The notes: generated by a model from the sequence alone, not told the origin. A DNA stretch of 64,000 nt from Algoriphagus antarcticus (GCF_002150685.1 NZ_MSSW01000027.1:62001-126000), one strand, 5' to 3'; shown: positions 15,571-25,643, numbered from the stretch's first letter. Program-made: numbers and translations.

Positions 15571-17751
15571 CTAAACATTCCACCAATACGTAAACTTCAG
15601 CACCAGCGACCTATTCTTCACATTGAATGGTGCGGCCAGGTAATTATCCGTGTACACCAAAAATAGATCAGAAGCTGGCTTGAAACGCCATTGGAATCGA
15701 GCATTGAGATTGATGTTTTCGATTTGCTCATTGTACTGGATAAAGGTGGTCAGGAAGAGTGTATTCGTCATCGTCACATCGATTCTCGGTCCTACAAGCC
15801 AAAATCTAGTGGAACCCCAAGGTTCCCGCAATTCGATCTGATTGTAGTTTGCCGCCATCGCAATTGCCACGTAAGGCTGAAATCTGTAGCCCAAATCTGC
15901 AGTGATATTGTAACGCATCCCATTTTCATAGTAACCGCCCATTCGGGTGCTAAAAGCATAGGTCAAGACGCTTTGAGGTTTTGAGGTATATTCAGTTCCC
16001 CAGGCAACCCACTCATGCTCGGAACCTGTTTGAAGCTGCTCTCCACCAAGATTCGTTGGGTCAAAAGGTCGCTGTAATTTCACAAAGTCATAGGCTGTCC
16101 AAAGCATTAACTTGCTTTGACTTCGCCAGCGAATATTATATGCTAAGAAAGTAGTATTATCTGTTTTGACTCCGTTTTTGTTCCAAAAGAACGTGCTTCC
16201 AAATTGAGGTCCGTGACTTAGGATTTTAGCACTATTGGGGAAAAAGAGATAGCCTCCGCTAGGGTTAATTTTGTAATATCCCCGCCGAGGAACATAGCCC
16301 ACTTCTGCCGTATAGCTCTCAGACACATATTCATGCTGCCATTCCCACGTCAGGTTGCCACTTGCATATTTCAGGTTGGCTGCATGTACAAAGCCGTTTC
16401 CAGAATTATTCGGAGCAAAACTTTGAAGCACCATCGCCTTTCCAGTCCAAAGATTATTGCTGGAGGCAAGGTTGTATTCCAATCCGGCATTTCGATTGAA
16501 TTCAGAATAAACCGGTTTGCCTTCTTCTGTCGCGTCTGGATTATATCTAAGTGATTGCTTGTTGACAAAAATCGCCCCGATATTGGATCTTGCTCCAACT
16601 TGCCGCTGTAATGACATGACCGTGAAGTTTTGGGAGGGTAATCCATTTTCTTCTACTTCCGCGGTTTGCATGGTCATGGCACCGATTCGCCAGTCTTTGT
16701 TGATTCGCCCACTCACTCTTGCGCCATACTGGATTGGGACGTTTAGCCCAATTCTTCTGGAGAAGAAGGGTCGAATTGTGGCGTAGCCGAAATTGGCAAA
16801 GAGGTCGCCATTTTCCAGAAAAAACTGCCTTCGTTCCGGAAAGAATAATTCGAAGCGATCCAAATTGGTCACCTGTCTGTCCACTTCAACTTGGGAGAAA
16901 TCAGGGTTGACGGTTAGATCTAAACTTAAAGAAGAAGTCAAGCCGATTTTTGCATCCATTCCGATTTCTCGGCGATAGACATTATCCCCATCATTCTCAA
17001 AGTTTTTGGAAACGCCTCCCAGCACATAAGGAATGACGGAGACATTTGCCCCAGCAGGTGGAGGTGGATTATCCCAAGCTAGAATTCCGGTATAGGCGAG
17101 TGATGCGGAAGGGAATTGGCGTGGAACGGGTGCCCAGCCTGATTTTTCGGTAGTCTTCAGATCCAGTCGGGAAAAGTTAATTCCCCATTCTGAAATCCCT
17201 TTTTTGTAGCGAATCGATTTGAATGGAATTGCCGCTTCGAAGATCCATTTGTCGTCGTAGTTGGTGACTTTCGAAGTCCATTTATTATCCCAACTCAGAT
17301 CCACGCTGCCCCCATTGGACATGATGCCGTCCCACTGAGCACCAGCTGCATTTGCTCCAAAAGAAAAGCCATTGGTCTGGTCGTCAAAGGGATCCATGAA
17401 GAGCAGGAAGTTGTCGTTTTTTCCGAAGGAGAAATCTCGTCTGAGTGACTCCACCATATAAGGACCTTCCATTCCATGATGATTGACCACGATGAGGTAG
17501 AGGTTTTCAGCATCGTAACTCATCCGTACATCTGTCCGAACCCGTGCGAAACTGGTATCCATCGGCGTAATCATAAAGAAATCCGTAGCCACATCGGCAT
17601 CCTCCCACGCCTTTTCATCCAAAATACCGTCAATAATAATCCGTGAACTGGCTTCTCGGATGTGAAGGCGATAATCCGCATTGATCTTCTGGCCGAACGA
17701 AAGGGTGCTTGCTAAAAGTAAAAGTGTAAATAAAAGGCTCAGTAGTTTCAT
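15571..17751 (-). CDS. DUF5916 outer-membrane protein with CBM9-like domain
   Basis: 726 residues. The signal peptide ends at LSFGQ. Residues about 30-210 form a CBM9-like beta-sandwich (IIIDGILDEKAWEDADVATDF, YDAENLYL, EAAIPFKSIRY). The rest is the DUF5916 beta-barrel, ending in the aromatic strand LVLKFTYWWNV expected of an outer-membrane protein. PDFSQVEVD and FFPERRQFFLENG are typical of the family. Members are found throughout Bacteroidota; their substrate is not established, though binding of glycans or peptides at the surface is often assumed. Transcribed alone, toward a repeat-rich gap. Confidence 0.88.
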   Translation of the reverse strand: MKLLSLLFTLLLLASTLSFGQKINADYRLHIREASSRIIIDGILDEKAWEDADVATDFFMITPMDTSFARVRTDVRMSYDAENLYLIVVNHHGMEGPYMVESLRRDFSFGKNDNFLLFMDPFDDQTNGFSFGANAAGAQWDGIMSNGGSVDLSWDNKWTSKVTNYDDKWIFEAAIPFKSIRYKKGISEWGINFSRLDLKTTEKSGWAPVPRQFPSASLAYTGILAWDNPPPPAGANVSVIPYVLGGVSKNFENDGDNVYRREIGMDAKIGLTSSLSLDLTVNPDFSQVEVDRQVTNLDRFELFFPERRQFFLENGDLFANFGYATIRPFFSRRIGLNVPIQYGARVSGRINKDWRIGAMTMQTAEVEENGLPSQNFTVMSLQRQVGARSNIGAIFVNKQSLRYNPDATEEGKPVYSEFNRNAGLEYNLASSNNLWTGKAMVLQSFAPNNSGNGFVHAANLKYASGNLTWEWQHEYVSESYTAEVGYVPRRGYYKINPSGGYLFFPNSAKILSHGPQFGSTFFWNKNGVKTDNTTFLAYNIRWRSQSKLMLWTAYDFVKLQRPFDPTNLGGEQLQTGSEHEWVAWGTEYTSKPQSVLTYAFSTRMGGYYENGMRYNITADLGYRFQPYVAIAMAANYNQIELREPWGSTRFWLVGPRIDVTMTNTLFLTTFIQYNEQIENINLNARFQWRFKPASDLFLVYTDNYLAAPFNVKNRSLVLKFTYWWNV

Positions 17752-17813
17752 CTATTCGAAATTACTGTCTTTTCTAGCGAGAACCTTTGTGTTTTGGTTC
17801 AAAGGTCAGAATC

Positions 17814-18479
17814 TTATTTCGTTCCTGTTAAGAAGGCTATTTTAAAACCAACGGTTAAATTTGGTGCTAAGGCCCAACCGAGACTTCGATACTTATCCTC
17901 CAGAATAGGCGATGGGCCATCTCCACCAATAGCCCCTCCTTCCAAAACATTGACCTCATTGTGATTCACCCGAAAGCCCAATCCGATGTATTTATCAAAT
18001 AACACTCGCTTTCCGATAAATTTTTGCGAACCGATTTTTGCCATGGCGCCGGTAGAGAAATAGCGAATGTTTGAGCGATCATAGCTGAAATTATTTTCTC
18101 CATTGAAAAAGAAATCATTTTGACGATCAAAGTCTTTGGCTAACACGAAAACTTCTGCGGCTACATAGCTACTTGCCAGATACCATTTGACTTCGGTTCG
18201 AAAGCGGATAAATGAAAAATCCGAATTTTGGTCCCTGCCGGCATTTGCTCCAAAAACACCCGAGTTCAAGCCAATTTCGCCTTGCCAACTCAAGCTGTCA
18301 TTCAGGAAATATTCGACGCCTCCTTGGAAGACTACTGTCTCCAATTCTGCAAGAGCTAAGGGAGAATATTTGATCAGTAAGCGATTGTCGAGACCTTGAT
18401 TTTTTTGGGCATTTGCCAAACTAGAAATCCCCAAAAAGAAAAGGGTGAAAAGGGTTCCTATTATTTGTTTCGAGTTCAT
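17814..18479 (-). CDS. outer-membrane beta-barrel protein, unknown function
   Basis: 221 residues. Signal peptide ending SLANAQ, then alternating strands (QGGVEYFLND, WQGEIGLNSGVFG, FRTEVKWYLASSYVAAEVFVL, KYIGLGFRVNHNEV, PNLTVGFKIAFL) consistent with a small barrel of eight to ten strands. The family is not recognised with certainty; it resembles DUF3575-type proteins. The adjacent broken gene at 18495 is a paralog. No operon partner other than that pseudogene. Confidence 0.7.
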   Translation of the reverse strand: MNSKQIIGTLFTLFFLGISSLANAQKNQGLDNRLLIKYSPLALAELETVVFQGGVEYFLNDSLSWQGEIGLNSGVFGANAGRDQNSDFSFIRFRTEVKWYLASSYVAAEVFVLAKDFDRQNDFFFNGENNFSYDRSNIRYFSTGAMAKIGSQKFIGKRVLFDKYIGLGFRVNHNEVNVLEGGAIGGDGPSPILEDKYRSLGWALAPNLTVGFKIAFLTGTK

Positions 18480-18494
18480 TTGATTTATTTTTAG

Positions 18495-19172
18495 TTAATC
18501 CTGTCTTCCGGTTAAAATGCCGACCTTAATTCCCAGTGTAAATTGAGGGACCGAATCCCATCCTTCAAACCCGTAACGTTCTCCGCCGAAAAAATTTTCA
18601 GAAAATTCTCTATTCTGATCAACAGAGAGCTCAAGAATTTGTATTTCCCGATACCTAGACCGAATCCCAAAACCCACGAAAGAATCCAGTAAAATATTGT
18701 CAGAAATATAAACCTGACGACCAAACTTTAAACCTGTACCATAAACCTGAAAATTGATTCGAGCGGTATCATACCAAGTTTTTATTTTGAATGGAATGAA
18801 GGAATCATCCGTTCGGATAAAATCCTTCTGCACAAAGAAAAACTCGAGTCCCCAGTAAAACTTTTTAGCGTGAAATTTTAATTCATTTTTGCTTCTCCAT
18901 ACTGAAAAATCCTCGTTTTTACCACGCCCAGACGGAATTCCAAAGACTCCACCGTTTATTCCAATCTCAGATTGAATGCTGACTTTTGGACTGAAAAAAT
19001 ATTCTAGTCCACCTTGAATCACGATAGTCTCGGGTTCGATAAATCATAAAGGGGAGATTTTGACTAGCAAAGCTTTATCTAATTCAGGTCGCTGCTGGGT
19101 AAGGCCATGAGTAAATAAACCTGCTGAGAAGAGTAAAAAGAAAATCAATCGAAGCCGGAGAACAAAATGCAT
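18495..19172 (-). pseudogene. paralogous outer-membrane barrel gene with one in-frame TGA
   Basis: From ATG at 19172 the frame gives a signal peptide (LIFFLLFSAGLFTHG), then LDKALLVKISPL, a TGA at 19044-19046 (codon 43), and then FIEPETIVIQGGLEYFF... to the end at 18495 without further damage. Its neighbour reads LLIKYSPLALAELETVVFQGGVEYF in the same place, so one substitution appears to have broken the gene. An internal start at 19022 would make a protein without export signal. Total length without the stop would be 225 residues. Confidence 0.8.
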
Positions 19173-19226
19173 AGTTGAATATAACTAGATATGCCTTTAA
19201 TTGGATTCTCCAATATTAAAAAACTG

Positions 19227-19511
19227 TTATTTTTTTCTAAAACGGCTAGAAATCATCCTCCCAATAAAGTCAAGCCGCTCCATAGGCGCTAGGAGTGAGC
19301 CATGAATCATTTCTAAACTATCCAGTCCACTTTCTTTAGGTTGGTTGGGGTAGATCAGAATAAAACTGTGGTTTTTCAGAAAAGTATTTATCAAATCAGG
19401 AACGCGCTCCATTTTAGGGTGATAGGATTCTTCACCTTTTCGGCTTAGCACCATGATGAGATTGTCATCCGGCTTGAGGATGATATTTAAATTTCCCAAT
19501 TCCCCCCAATC
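19227..19511 (-). pseudogene. C-terminal fragment of a cation:proton antiporter
   Basis: The frame entered just after the TonB-receptor remnant reads NLIMVLSRKGEESYHP, then VPDLINTFLKNHSFILIYP and MERLDFIGRMISSRFRKK, ending at 19227. This matches my recollection of the C-terminal (USP-like) end of CPA2-type cation:proton antiporters of Bacteroidota, where S-R-K-G-x-x-S-Y-H-P and the FILIYP motif are typical. About 90 residues remain; the membrane domain is absent. It is joined in a different frame to the gene at 19465-20094, which points to a deletion that removed most of both genes. Confidence 0.6.
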
Positions 19512-20094
19512 CGGAAGGTTTGCCATCGATAAGTATCCTGACATTGGAGGAGCCGCGTAAACTCACATTTCCTTCGGGATCCACAGCTATAGAGGGAAGG
19601 TTCATCAGAATATCACTTGCATTTCCACCCGCATTTGCCAAATCTTTTCCTACATTAAATATCCGCTTGTCCAGCGAAAGCTCCATAATTGTTTTTTCTC
19701 CTCGCACCACTATTTCCTCCAAGTCACCAGCTGTAGCTTTTATGGATATTTGACCTAAATCATGTGACGGAGATTCTTTGGAAATTGTAAACGGTTCTGA
19801 CTTGTACGCTTCGTAGCCCATGAATTCTACTAATGCATAGAATTGACCTATGGGAATATTGATTAGAAAAATTCCTTCATTATTAGAAAGTCCACCCGTG
19901 ACGAGGCTGTCGGCAATATCATAGATACTCATCGAAGCAAATGGAAGAGGAGATTCAGTGCCGTCTTCAAGGACAACGCCAGTAAGTGTACCTTTTTTGG
20001 TTGACTGTAGTGCTAAGCAGTAAGACCAAAATAGAAAGCTCAGTAAAAGTGCAACCGAAAGCATTCTGAATAAGCACAGGAAATAAGTAGACAT
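19465..20094 (-). pseudogene. N-terminal remnant of a TonB-dependent outer-membrane receptor
   Basis: Signal sequence, carboxypeptidase-regulatory-like domain (GTLTGVVLEDGTESPLPFASMSI... ISIKA, about residues 34-118), then a TonB plug (DILMNLPSIAVDPEGNVSLRG, VRILIDGKPSG, about 155-195). Homology stops after GKPSGLGG and the frame runs out at 19465 in unrelated sequence. Intact members of this non-SusC class have around 800 residues including the barrel, so about three quarters is missing. The lost part is replaced by an antiporter C-terminus. Confidence 0.8.
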
Positions 20095-20425
20095 CAGATG
20101 TCGATTTAGGTATAGGTGTGGGTTGATTTAATTCCCCGGCAAATCCTGCTTGAAATAAAGATCGACAAAAAGATATTTCGATTTTTCTGTAAAAACAGAT
20201 AAAAAAATACTATTGGCGGATTTTGATAGACAAGCAGAGTAAATAGTGTATTCTATCCGTAGTTTTCATATCCTTTTAAAGTAGGGCTCTAGTTCTCCTA
20301 TCCAATTCAATCAAGATCAAAGCCTCTATGTTGAATTCCGGTTAATACTATGTTGGCATAAAAGAAAAAAATGAGCCCGATATAAAATATCGAGCTCATT
20401 CAATTAATCTAATAATATGTTTTAA
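20095..20425. other. intergenic region without gene
   Basis: Between the TonB-receptor remnant and ompA. It contains only the terminator at 20370-20400; no tRNA or ORF is seen. Confidence 0.5.
20370..20400 (-). terminator. terminator of the OmpA gene
   Basis: AATGAGC-CGATA pairs with TATCG-GCTCATT (one mismatch) around a 5-base loop, followed on the minus strand by a run of T. Lies 25 bases beyond the stop. Confidence 0.75.
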
Positions 20426-21709
20426 TTACTTCACTTCAAAGCTAGCTCTTCTTGCCATTTGTCTTGCGTCAGCAGAAGACTTGTCAACGCTCGTATCTTC
20501 ACCATAACCTTTGTAAGATAATCTAGATGCATCTACACCAGTAGCAACCAGAATGTCATAAACTGCTTTGGCTCTTCTTTCTGAAAGCTTCATGTTATAA
20601 TCTTCAGGACCTAATTCGTCAGCATATCCCTTAATTTCAACACTTACACCTGGATTCTTTTTCAAGAAGTTAGACACATAGCTAGCTGCACTAGTAGAGT
20701 ATCCAAGTGGTTTTGAGCTGTCGAAAGCATAGTAAACGTTCACGTAACCATCGTTGATTGCTTTTCTGAAGAAATCAATTTGTTCGTCAACTTCTTCAAC
20801 TGGACAACCATTTGTTGATGCTGGGCCAGGAAGGAATGGGCATTTATCCATATGATCAGGAGTACCATCACCATCAGAATCCATTGTCATACCTGAAGAG
20901 TTAACTCTTGCTCCAGCTGGAGTGTTTGGCTCTTTATCCAAGTAATCAGGAACCCCATCACCATCAGAATCTTTCAACATATCTTTGATGCCGTTGATCT
21001 GAGTAGCAAGCTCCTCTTTAGTAGCATACTTGTCAGCTGCGATGAACCAATCAGCATGCTCTTCATTTTTACCTAAGTAGAACTGAACGCCTATAGTACC
21101 TGTCCACCAGTTGCTATTTGCGCCAAAGAATCCTGGATCATTTGGACCAATTGCAGAAGCACCATCCCAAGTCACTGTTTGGCGACCATTGATGATAGTA
21201 CTGATGTCACCAAATAGGGCAACGCCTTTGCCTAATTTCAACTGTGGAGATAGACCAACGATGAAGTTATATACATCATCAGTTTCACCACCGTAAAGAT
21301 TCTCTTGAGGCTTCACATTTCCGATACCGGCACCAAAGTGGCCCAATAAGCCAAGTGATCTTGTGAAAGACTCGAAACTCATGATTCGACCTAGATTGGC
21401 AACAGCCTGAAGGTTCAAACGATAGTATTTGGTGTCAAAAGAGCCAGTGACAGCATCATCTGCTCCAGCCTCCTTCATTGAACCAAAACCGTAATCCAGT
21501 TTCAAACCGAATTTCTCGTTGAACATGTACCTAGCGCCGATATCAATATGGCCGAGGTTAAGAGATGGAGAAAGAAATCCCGGAGTCAAAGGAGCCATTG
21601 GTTTGTTAAAACCTCCGCCTACTTCGAGAGAGAACTTGTCGAATTCCTGTGCATTTGCTCCGAATGCCAGAGCGCCTGCAATAATTGATGATAGTATTAG
21701 TTTTTTCAT
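20426..21709 (-). CDS. OmpA-family outer-membrane protein with TSP3-type repeats
   Basis: 427 residues. Signal peptide ending FGANA; an N-terminal barrel domain (about 20-230); two calcium-binding thrombospondin type 3 repeats (DSDGDGVPDYLDKEPN and DSDGDGTPDHMDKCPF); and a C-terminal OmpA peptidoglycan-binding domain (about 315-427) with GYADELGPEDYNMKLSERRAKAV. It should tether the outer membrane to peptidoglycan. The pattern is typical of abundant OmpA proteins of Cytophagales. Monocistronic: its own TAAATTTG promoter at 21756 and a terminator behind. Confidence 0.92.
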   Translation of the reverse strand: MKKLILSSIIAGALAFGANAQEFDKFSLEVGGGFNKPMAPLTPGFLSPSLNLGHIDIGARYMFNEKFGLKLDYGFGSMKEAGADDAVTGSFDTKYYRLNLQAVANLGRIMSFESFTRSLGLLGHFGAGIGNVKPQENLYGGETDDVYNFIVGLSPQLKLGKGVALFGDISTIINGRQTVTWDGASAIGPNDPGFFGANSNWWTGTIGVQFYLGKNEEHADWFIAADKYATKEELATQINGIKDMLKDSDGDGVPDYLDKEPNTPAGARVNSSGMTMDSDGDGTPDHMDKCPFLPGPASTNGCPVEEVDEQIDFFRKAINDGYVNVYYAFDSSKPLGYSTSAASYVSNFLKKNPGVSVEIKGYADELGPEDYNMKLSERRAKAVYDILVATGVDASRLSYKGYGEDTSVDKSSADARQMARRASFEVK

Positions 21710-21755
21710 AACAAAAAATTTTTGTTCAAATTTTAAGTGTTGATTGATGTGAATA

Positions 21756-21785
21756 CAAATTTATAAACTTTTAACTTACTACAAA
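21756..21785 (-). promoter_or_regulatory. Bacteroidota-type promoter of the OmpA gene
   Basis: On the minus strand TTTG (21782-21785) and TAAATTTG (21756-21763) are separated by 18 bases, close to the known -33 TTTG / -7 TAnnTTTG consensus. The -7 box lies about 46 bases before the start codon. Confidence 0.6.
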
Positions 21786-21880
21786 TCTAGCTGAATTATT
21801 TAAAACCCAATTCTGAGAAGAAAATAATTCGGGACTTTTTTCAAATTAATTAATGAAACATTAACATAATTTATGCCAAA

Positions 21881-22789
21881 ATGAAATTTTTGTTCGAAAT
21901 CCTCAAACTATATAGTGTTTCCGGAGATGAATCTAAATTGTCAGAATTTATTTTACACTACATAAACCAACGAAAGAATTTTTGGAAAGTTTTACCAGTT
22001 ATATTTTCTGGTGAAGATTTTCATGACTGTATTTTACTCAAATTTGGAGAGCCTAGAACTGCTGTTTTTGCTCATATCGATACTATAGGTTTCATGTCAA
22101 GGTATAATAATCAGCTCATTTGCGTGGGTGGTCCAGAGATAATTGACGGGACTACTCTATTGGGAAAGGATTCTTTTGGCGAGATATATTGCAAATTAAA
22201 AGGCGATGAAAATGATATTTCTCATGATTTTCCTAGGGGATTAGACCCAGGAACAAGACTTTCTTTCGCTCAAAACATTCGATTGGATGAAAAATTCATA
22301 CAGGCTGCCTACTTAGATAATAGATTAGGTGTATATGCTGCGATTAAACTTTGTGAAACTATAACTGATGGTTGGGTAGTTTTTTCTACTTATGAGGAAA
22401 ATGGGGGTGGAAGTATGCCTTTTCTTTTAAAATTCATACAGGATACTTCACCTATCAAACAGGCGTTGATTGCCGACATTACTTGGATTACCGAAGGAGT
22501 TCAATTCCATAAAGGGGTTGTGATCTCTATTCGAGATAAATTTATTCCTAGAAAAAAGTTTATTGATAGAGTTATCAGCCTGGCAATAGATAGTGGAATT
22601 CCCTTTCAGCTGGAAGTGGAAGGATATGGAGGAAGTGATGGTAGGGAAGTTCAGTTTTCACCATATGCAATAGATTGGTGTTTTATAGGCGCAGCTGAGG
22701 AGAATGTACATACGCCAGATGAAAAAGTATCATTAGCTGATTTGGAAGCTATGCTGAATATATATCCATATTTGATGGAAAGACTTTAA
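21881..22789 (+). CDS. M42-family metallopeptidase-like protein
   Basis: 302 residues. The dinuclear zinc site of M42/M20 peptidases is visible: FAHIDTIG, AYLDNRLGVYAA, TYEENGGG (the Glu-Glu pair), ADITW and the late NVHTPDEKVS. It begins with the LKLYSVSGDESKL segment seen in aminopeptidases of this clan. Expected function is removal of N-terminal residues from peptides in the cytoplasm. It is slightly short for M42 proteins (about 340-360 residues). Ten bases separate it from hpt, so the two are co-transcribed. Confidence 0.85.
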   Translation: MKFLFEILKLYSVSGDESKLSEFILHYINQRKNFWKVLPVIFSGEDFHDCILLKFGEPRTAVFAHIDTIGFMSRYNNQLICVGGPEIIDGTTLLGKDSFGEIYCKLKGDENDISHDFPRGLDPGTRLSFAQNIRLDEKFIQAAYLDNRLGVYAAIKLCETITDGWVVFSTYEENGGGSMPFLLKFIQDTSPIKQALIADITWITEGVQFHKGVVISIRDKFIPRKKFIDRVISLAIDSGIPFQLEVEGYGGSDGREVQFSPYAIDWCFIGAAEENVHTPDEKVSLADLEAMLNIYPYLMERL

Positions 22790-22798
22790 AAGATTGAA

Positions 22799-23335
22799 AT
22801 GAGCATTCGAATAAATAACAAGGAATTTGAGATCTACCTTAGTGCTGAGGTAATTAATCAACGAAATTCTCAGCTTGGGCAATTGATCACTCAGGATTTT
22901 GCTGGAGTAGAGTTAGTGGTACTTGGGATTTTGAACGGCTCCTTTGTATTCATGGCAGATCTCTGTAGGTACATTGACCTACCGATTTCTGCCACATTTA
23001 TTAAGATCAGCAGTTATTCTAGCACAGGTTCCACCGGGGAAGTGCGCTCGATTTTGGGTTTGGAAGAAATAATTGAAGGTAAAAATGTACTGATTGTAGA
23101 GGATATAGTCGACACGGGAATTAGCATGGATTATTTATTTAAGGCACTTTCTGAGTTCAATCCAGCCAAATTATCCATCGTTACTTTGCTACACAAACCT
23201 GATGCTTTTAAGTTTAATTACTCGTTGGATTATGTCGGTTTTGAAATTCCCAATAAATTTGTGGTTGGTTACGGCCTTGATTACGATGGTTTGGGTAGGA
23301 ATCTGCCCGATATTTATCAACTCAGTACTCCTTAA
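22799..23335 (+). CDS. hpt: hypoxanthine phosphoribosyltransferase
   Basis: 178 residues. The PRPP-binding loop VLIVEDIVDTGISM, the flexible loop region KISSYSSTGSTGEV and the C-terminal FVVGYGLDYDGLGRNLPDIY are diagnostic. It converts hypoxanthine or guanine plus PRPP to IMP or GMP in purine salvage. It sits between the peptidase and adk; hpt next to adk is a common arrangement in Bacteroidota and links nucleotide salvage with adenylate balance. Confidence 0.95.
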   Translation: MSIRINNKEFEIYLSAEVINQRNSQLGQLITQDFAGVELVVLGILNGSFVFMADLCRYIDLPISATFIKISSYSSTGSTGEVRSILGLEEIIEGKNVLIVEDIVDTGISMDYLFKALSEFNPAKLSIVTLLHKPDAFKFNYSLDYVGFEIPNKFVVGYGLDYDGLGRNLPDIYQLSTP

Positions 23336-23350
23336 ATAATAGACGTAAGA

Positions 23351-23923
23351 ATGTATAATATTGTATTATTTGGCCCCCCGGGTGCAGGCAAAGGCACTCA
23401 AAGTGAAAAACTTATCGAGAAATACGGACTCACGCATTTATCTACCGGAGATCTTTTCAGAAAACATCTTGGAGAAGGAACCAAGCTCGGCCAACTCGCC
23501 AAAAAGTATATGAACGAAGGCCGCTTAGTTCCGGATGAGGTTGTGATCGGTATGGTGGAGGACAAAATCAATGAAACCAAAAATGCTACTGGATTTATTT
23601 TTGACGGATTTCCACGTACTACAGCTCAAGCAGAGGCATTGGACGAAATGCTTTCTCAGCATAATCTTAAAATCAATGGAATGATTGCTTTGGACGTTCC
23701 TGAGGATGTATTAAGAGTTAGAATACAGGAACGAGGTAAAACCTCTAATCGAGTGGATGATCAAGACGATGTGAAAATAAGTACACGTATTAAAGTGTAC
23801 TTGGAGGAAACACTTCCTGTGGCAGATTACTACGCTGCACAAAACAAACTTCAGAAAATCAATGGTGTAGGTGAGATCGCTCAAATCTTCAAAGACATCA
23901 CTTCAGTGATCGATAGCTACTGA
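23351..23923 (+). CDS. adk: adenylate kinase
   Basis: 190 residues. P-loop GPPGAGKGT at residues 8-16, NMP-binding segment LSTGDLFR, FDGFPRT, and a short LID (ERGKTSNRVDDQDDVKISTRI), so this is the short, zinc-free form. It catalyses ATP + AMP = 2 ADP. It follows hpt by 15 bases and is closed by a terminator at 23959, just before obgE. Confidence 0.97.
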   Translation: MYNIVLFGPPGAGKGTQSEKLIEKYGLTHLSTGDLFRKHLGEGTKLGQLAKKYMNEGRLVPDEVVIGMVEDKINETKNATGFIFDGFPRTTAQAEALDEMLSQHNLKINGMIALDVPEDVLRVRIQERGKTSNRVDDQDDVKISTRIKVYLEETLPVADYYAAQNKLQKINGVGEIAQIFKDITSVIDSY

Positions 23924-23958
23924 TTGCCTTTATTTTCCTAATTTTGCATTTCATATTT

Positions 23959-23988
23959 GGCTAGGCTTTTAAGCTTAGCCTTTTTCTT
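23959..23988 (+). terminator. terminator between adk and obgE
   Basis: GGCTAGGCT pairs with AGCTTAGCC (one G-U) around a small loop, followed by TTTTTCTTT. It ends 9 bases before the obgE start, so obgE must be served by read-through or by its own start close by. Confidence 0.75.
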
Positions 23989-23997
23989 TATCAAAAA

Positions 23998-24993
23998 ATG
24001 GCTGATTCAAACTTCATAGATTACGTAAAGTTCTGCTCCCGATCAGGAGCAGGTGGACCTGGATCAACGCATTTTCGAAGAGAAAAGCATGTTCCTAAAG
24101 GAGGTCCTGATGGTGGCGATGGCGGAAGAGGTGGACATATTATAGTAAAAGGTACTACTCAAGTGTGGACTTTGCTACATCTGAAATATAAAAAGCATGT
24201 GATAGCTGAAGCTGGCAAAAGTGGAGAAGGTGGAAGAAGAACTGGCGCAGACGGTAAGGATATCATTCTAGAAGTACCACTCGGAACAATTGCCAAGGAC
24301 GCTGAGACTGGAGAGAAACGCTTTGAAATCACCGAAGTTGGCCAGGAAGTGATTCTGACAAAGGGTGGAAGAGGAGGTTTAGGAAATGACCATTTCAAAA
24401 CATCGACTAATCAGGCGCCTCATTACTCACAGCCAGGCGAAGAAGGGGTCGAAGAGTGGATTATATTAGAATTGAAGCTTCTTGCTGATGTTGGCTTAGT
24501 AGGTTTTCCAAATGCAGGGAAGTCCACCTTGCTTTCGTCTATCTCCGCAGCTAGACCAGAGATTGGAGATTATCCGTTTACCACCCTCGTTCCAAACTTG
24601 GGTGTAGTCGCATACCATGGAGATCAATCTTTTGTCATGGCAGATATTCCAGGGATCATTGAAGGTGCTGCGGAAGGTAAAGGCCTAGGGATTCGTTTCC
24701 TTCGACATATTGAGCGTAACTCCATATTGCTTTTTATGGTGCCTGCTGACGCGGCAGATATTGCTGAGCAGTACAGGATTTTGTTGGGTGAATTAGAGAA
24801 GTATAACCCAGAACTGCTCGATAAGCGGAGACTTCTTGCTATATCCAAAGCGGATATGCTGGATGATGAACTGGTGAAGGAAATGGAAAAAGAAGTGCCA
24901 GAAGGCATTCCTCACGTTTTCATTTCTTCCGTCTCTCAGTACAATCTTGACAGACTCAAGGATCTAATCTGGCAGGCTATTCAAGAAGGTTAA
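23998..24993 (+). CDS. obgE: Obg/CgtA GTPase
   Basis: 331 residues. The glycine-rich Obg fold occupies residues 1-157 ([21 protein letters not shown]). The G domain has [20 protein letters not shown] and SKADM. There is no C-terminal OCT domain, as usual in Bacteroidota. It acts as an essential GTPase in 50S ribosome maturation and growth control. Placed between adk and grpE-dnaJ. Confidence 0.96.
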   Translation: MADSNFIDYVKFCSRSGAGGPGSTHFRREKHVPKGGPDGGDGGRGGHIIVKGTTQVWTLLHLKYKKHVIAEAGKSGEGGRRTGADGKDIILEVPLGTIAKDAETGEKRFEITEVGQEVILTKGGRGGLGNDHFKTSTNQAPHYSQPGEEGVEEWIILELKLLADVGLVGFPNAGKSTLLSSISAARPEIGDYPFTTLVPNLGVVAYHGDQSFVMADIPGIIEGAAEGKGLGIRFLRHIERNSILLFMVPADAADIAEQYRILLGELEKYNPELLDKRRLLAISKADMLDDELVKEMEKEVPEGIPHVFISSVSQYNLDRLKDLIWQAIQEG

Positions 24994-25070
24994 GGTGTCA
25001 GTTTGTCAGACAATGTGCTATGGCAACAATATTGTTAAAGCCATTGTACCAACTATTGTCTATTTCAATT

Positions 25071-25643
25071 ATGAATAATAAAGAACAAGTGGATCAAGAA
25101 ATGAATCTCAATGATGAGAATATAAATGATGCAACTGCTGAAAACATTTCTTCGGAAATGGATTTCGAAGGGGTAGAGCCTCAAAACAGTTCAGAAGATA
25201 ATAAGCTGGAGTATGAAGTAGCGGATCTGAAAGATAAATATCTTCGTCTATACTCGGACTTTGAGAATTATAGAAAAAGAACTGCTAAGGAGCGATTGGA
25301 TTTAATTACCACTGCTTCTGAGGAAGTAATTAAGGATATGATTCCGGTGGTCGATGATTTCGAGCGTGCTCTTAAAGCAAGTGAGAATGAGATAGAAGGA
25401 TCAAAAGTGAGGGAGGGTAATCTTCTTATTTTTCAAAAACTAGTAAATACACTTGGATCTAAAGGATTAAAGCCGATGGAAGATCTTATTGGTAAGCCTT
25501 TTGATCCAGAGACCCAAGAGGCAATCACGCAGATACCTGCACCAAGTGAAGATCTGAAAGGTAAAATTGTTGATGTAATCGAAAAAGGTTACGTATTAGG
25601 AGATAAAGTAGTGCGCTACGCGAAAGTGGTGACAGGAGCATAA
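25071..25643 (+). CDS. grpE: GrpE nucleotide exchange factor
   Basis: 190 residues from [10 protein letters not shown]; an upstream in-frame ATG at 25020 would add an unusual hydrophobic N-terminus and is rejected. An acidic, disordered N-terminus is followed by the long coiled coil ([19 protein letters not shown]) and the C-terminal beta domain ([20 protein letters not shown]). It releases ADP from DnaK. dnaJ follows after 4 bases; dnaK is not in the window. Confidence 0.95.
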   Translation: MNNKEQVDQEMNLNDENINDATAENISSEMDFEGVEPQNSSEDNKLEYEVADLKDKYLRLYSDFENYRKRTAKERLDLITTASEEVIKDMIPVVDDFERALKASENEIEGSKVREGNLLIFQKLVNTLGSKGLKPMEDLIGKPFDPETQEAITQIPAPSEDLKGKIVDVIEKGYVLGDKVVRYAKVVTGA

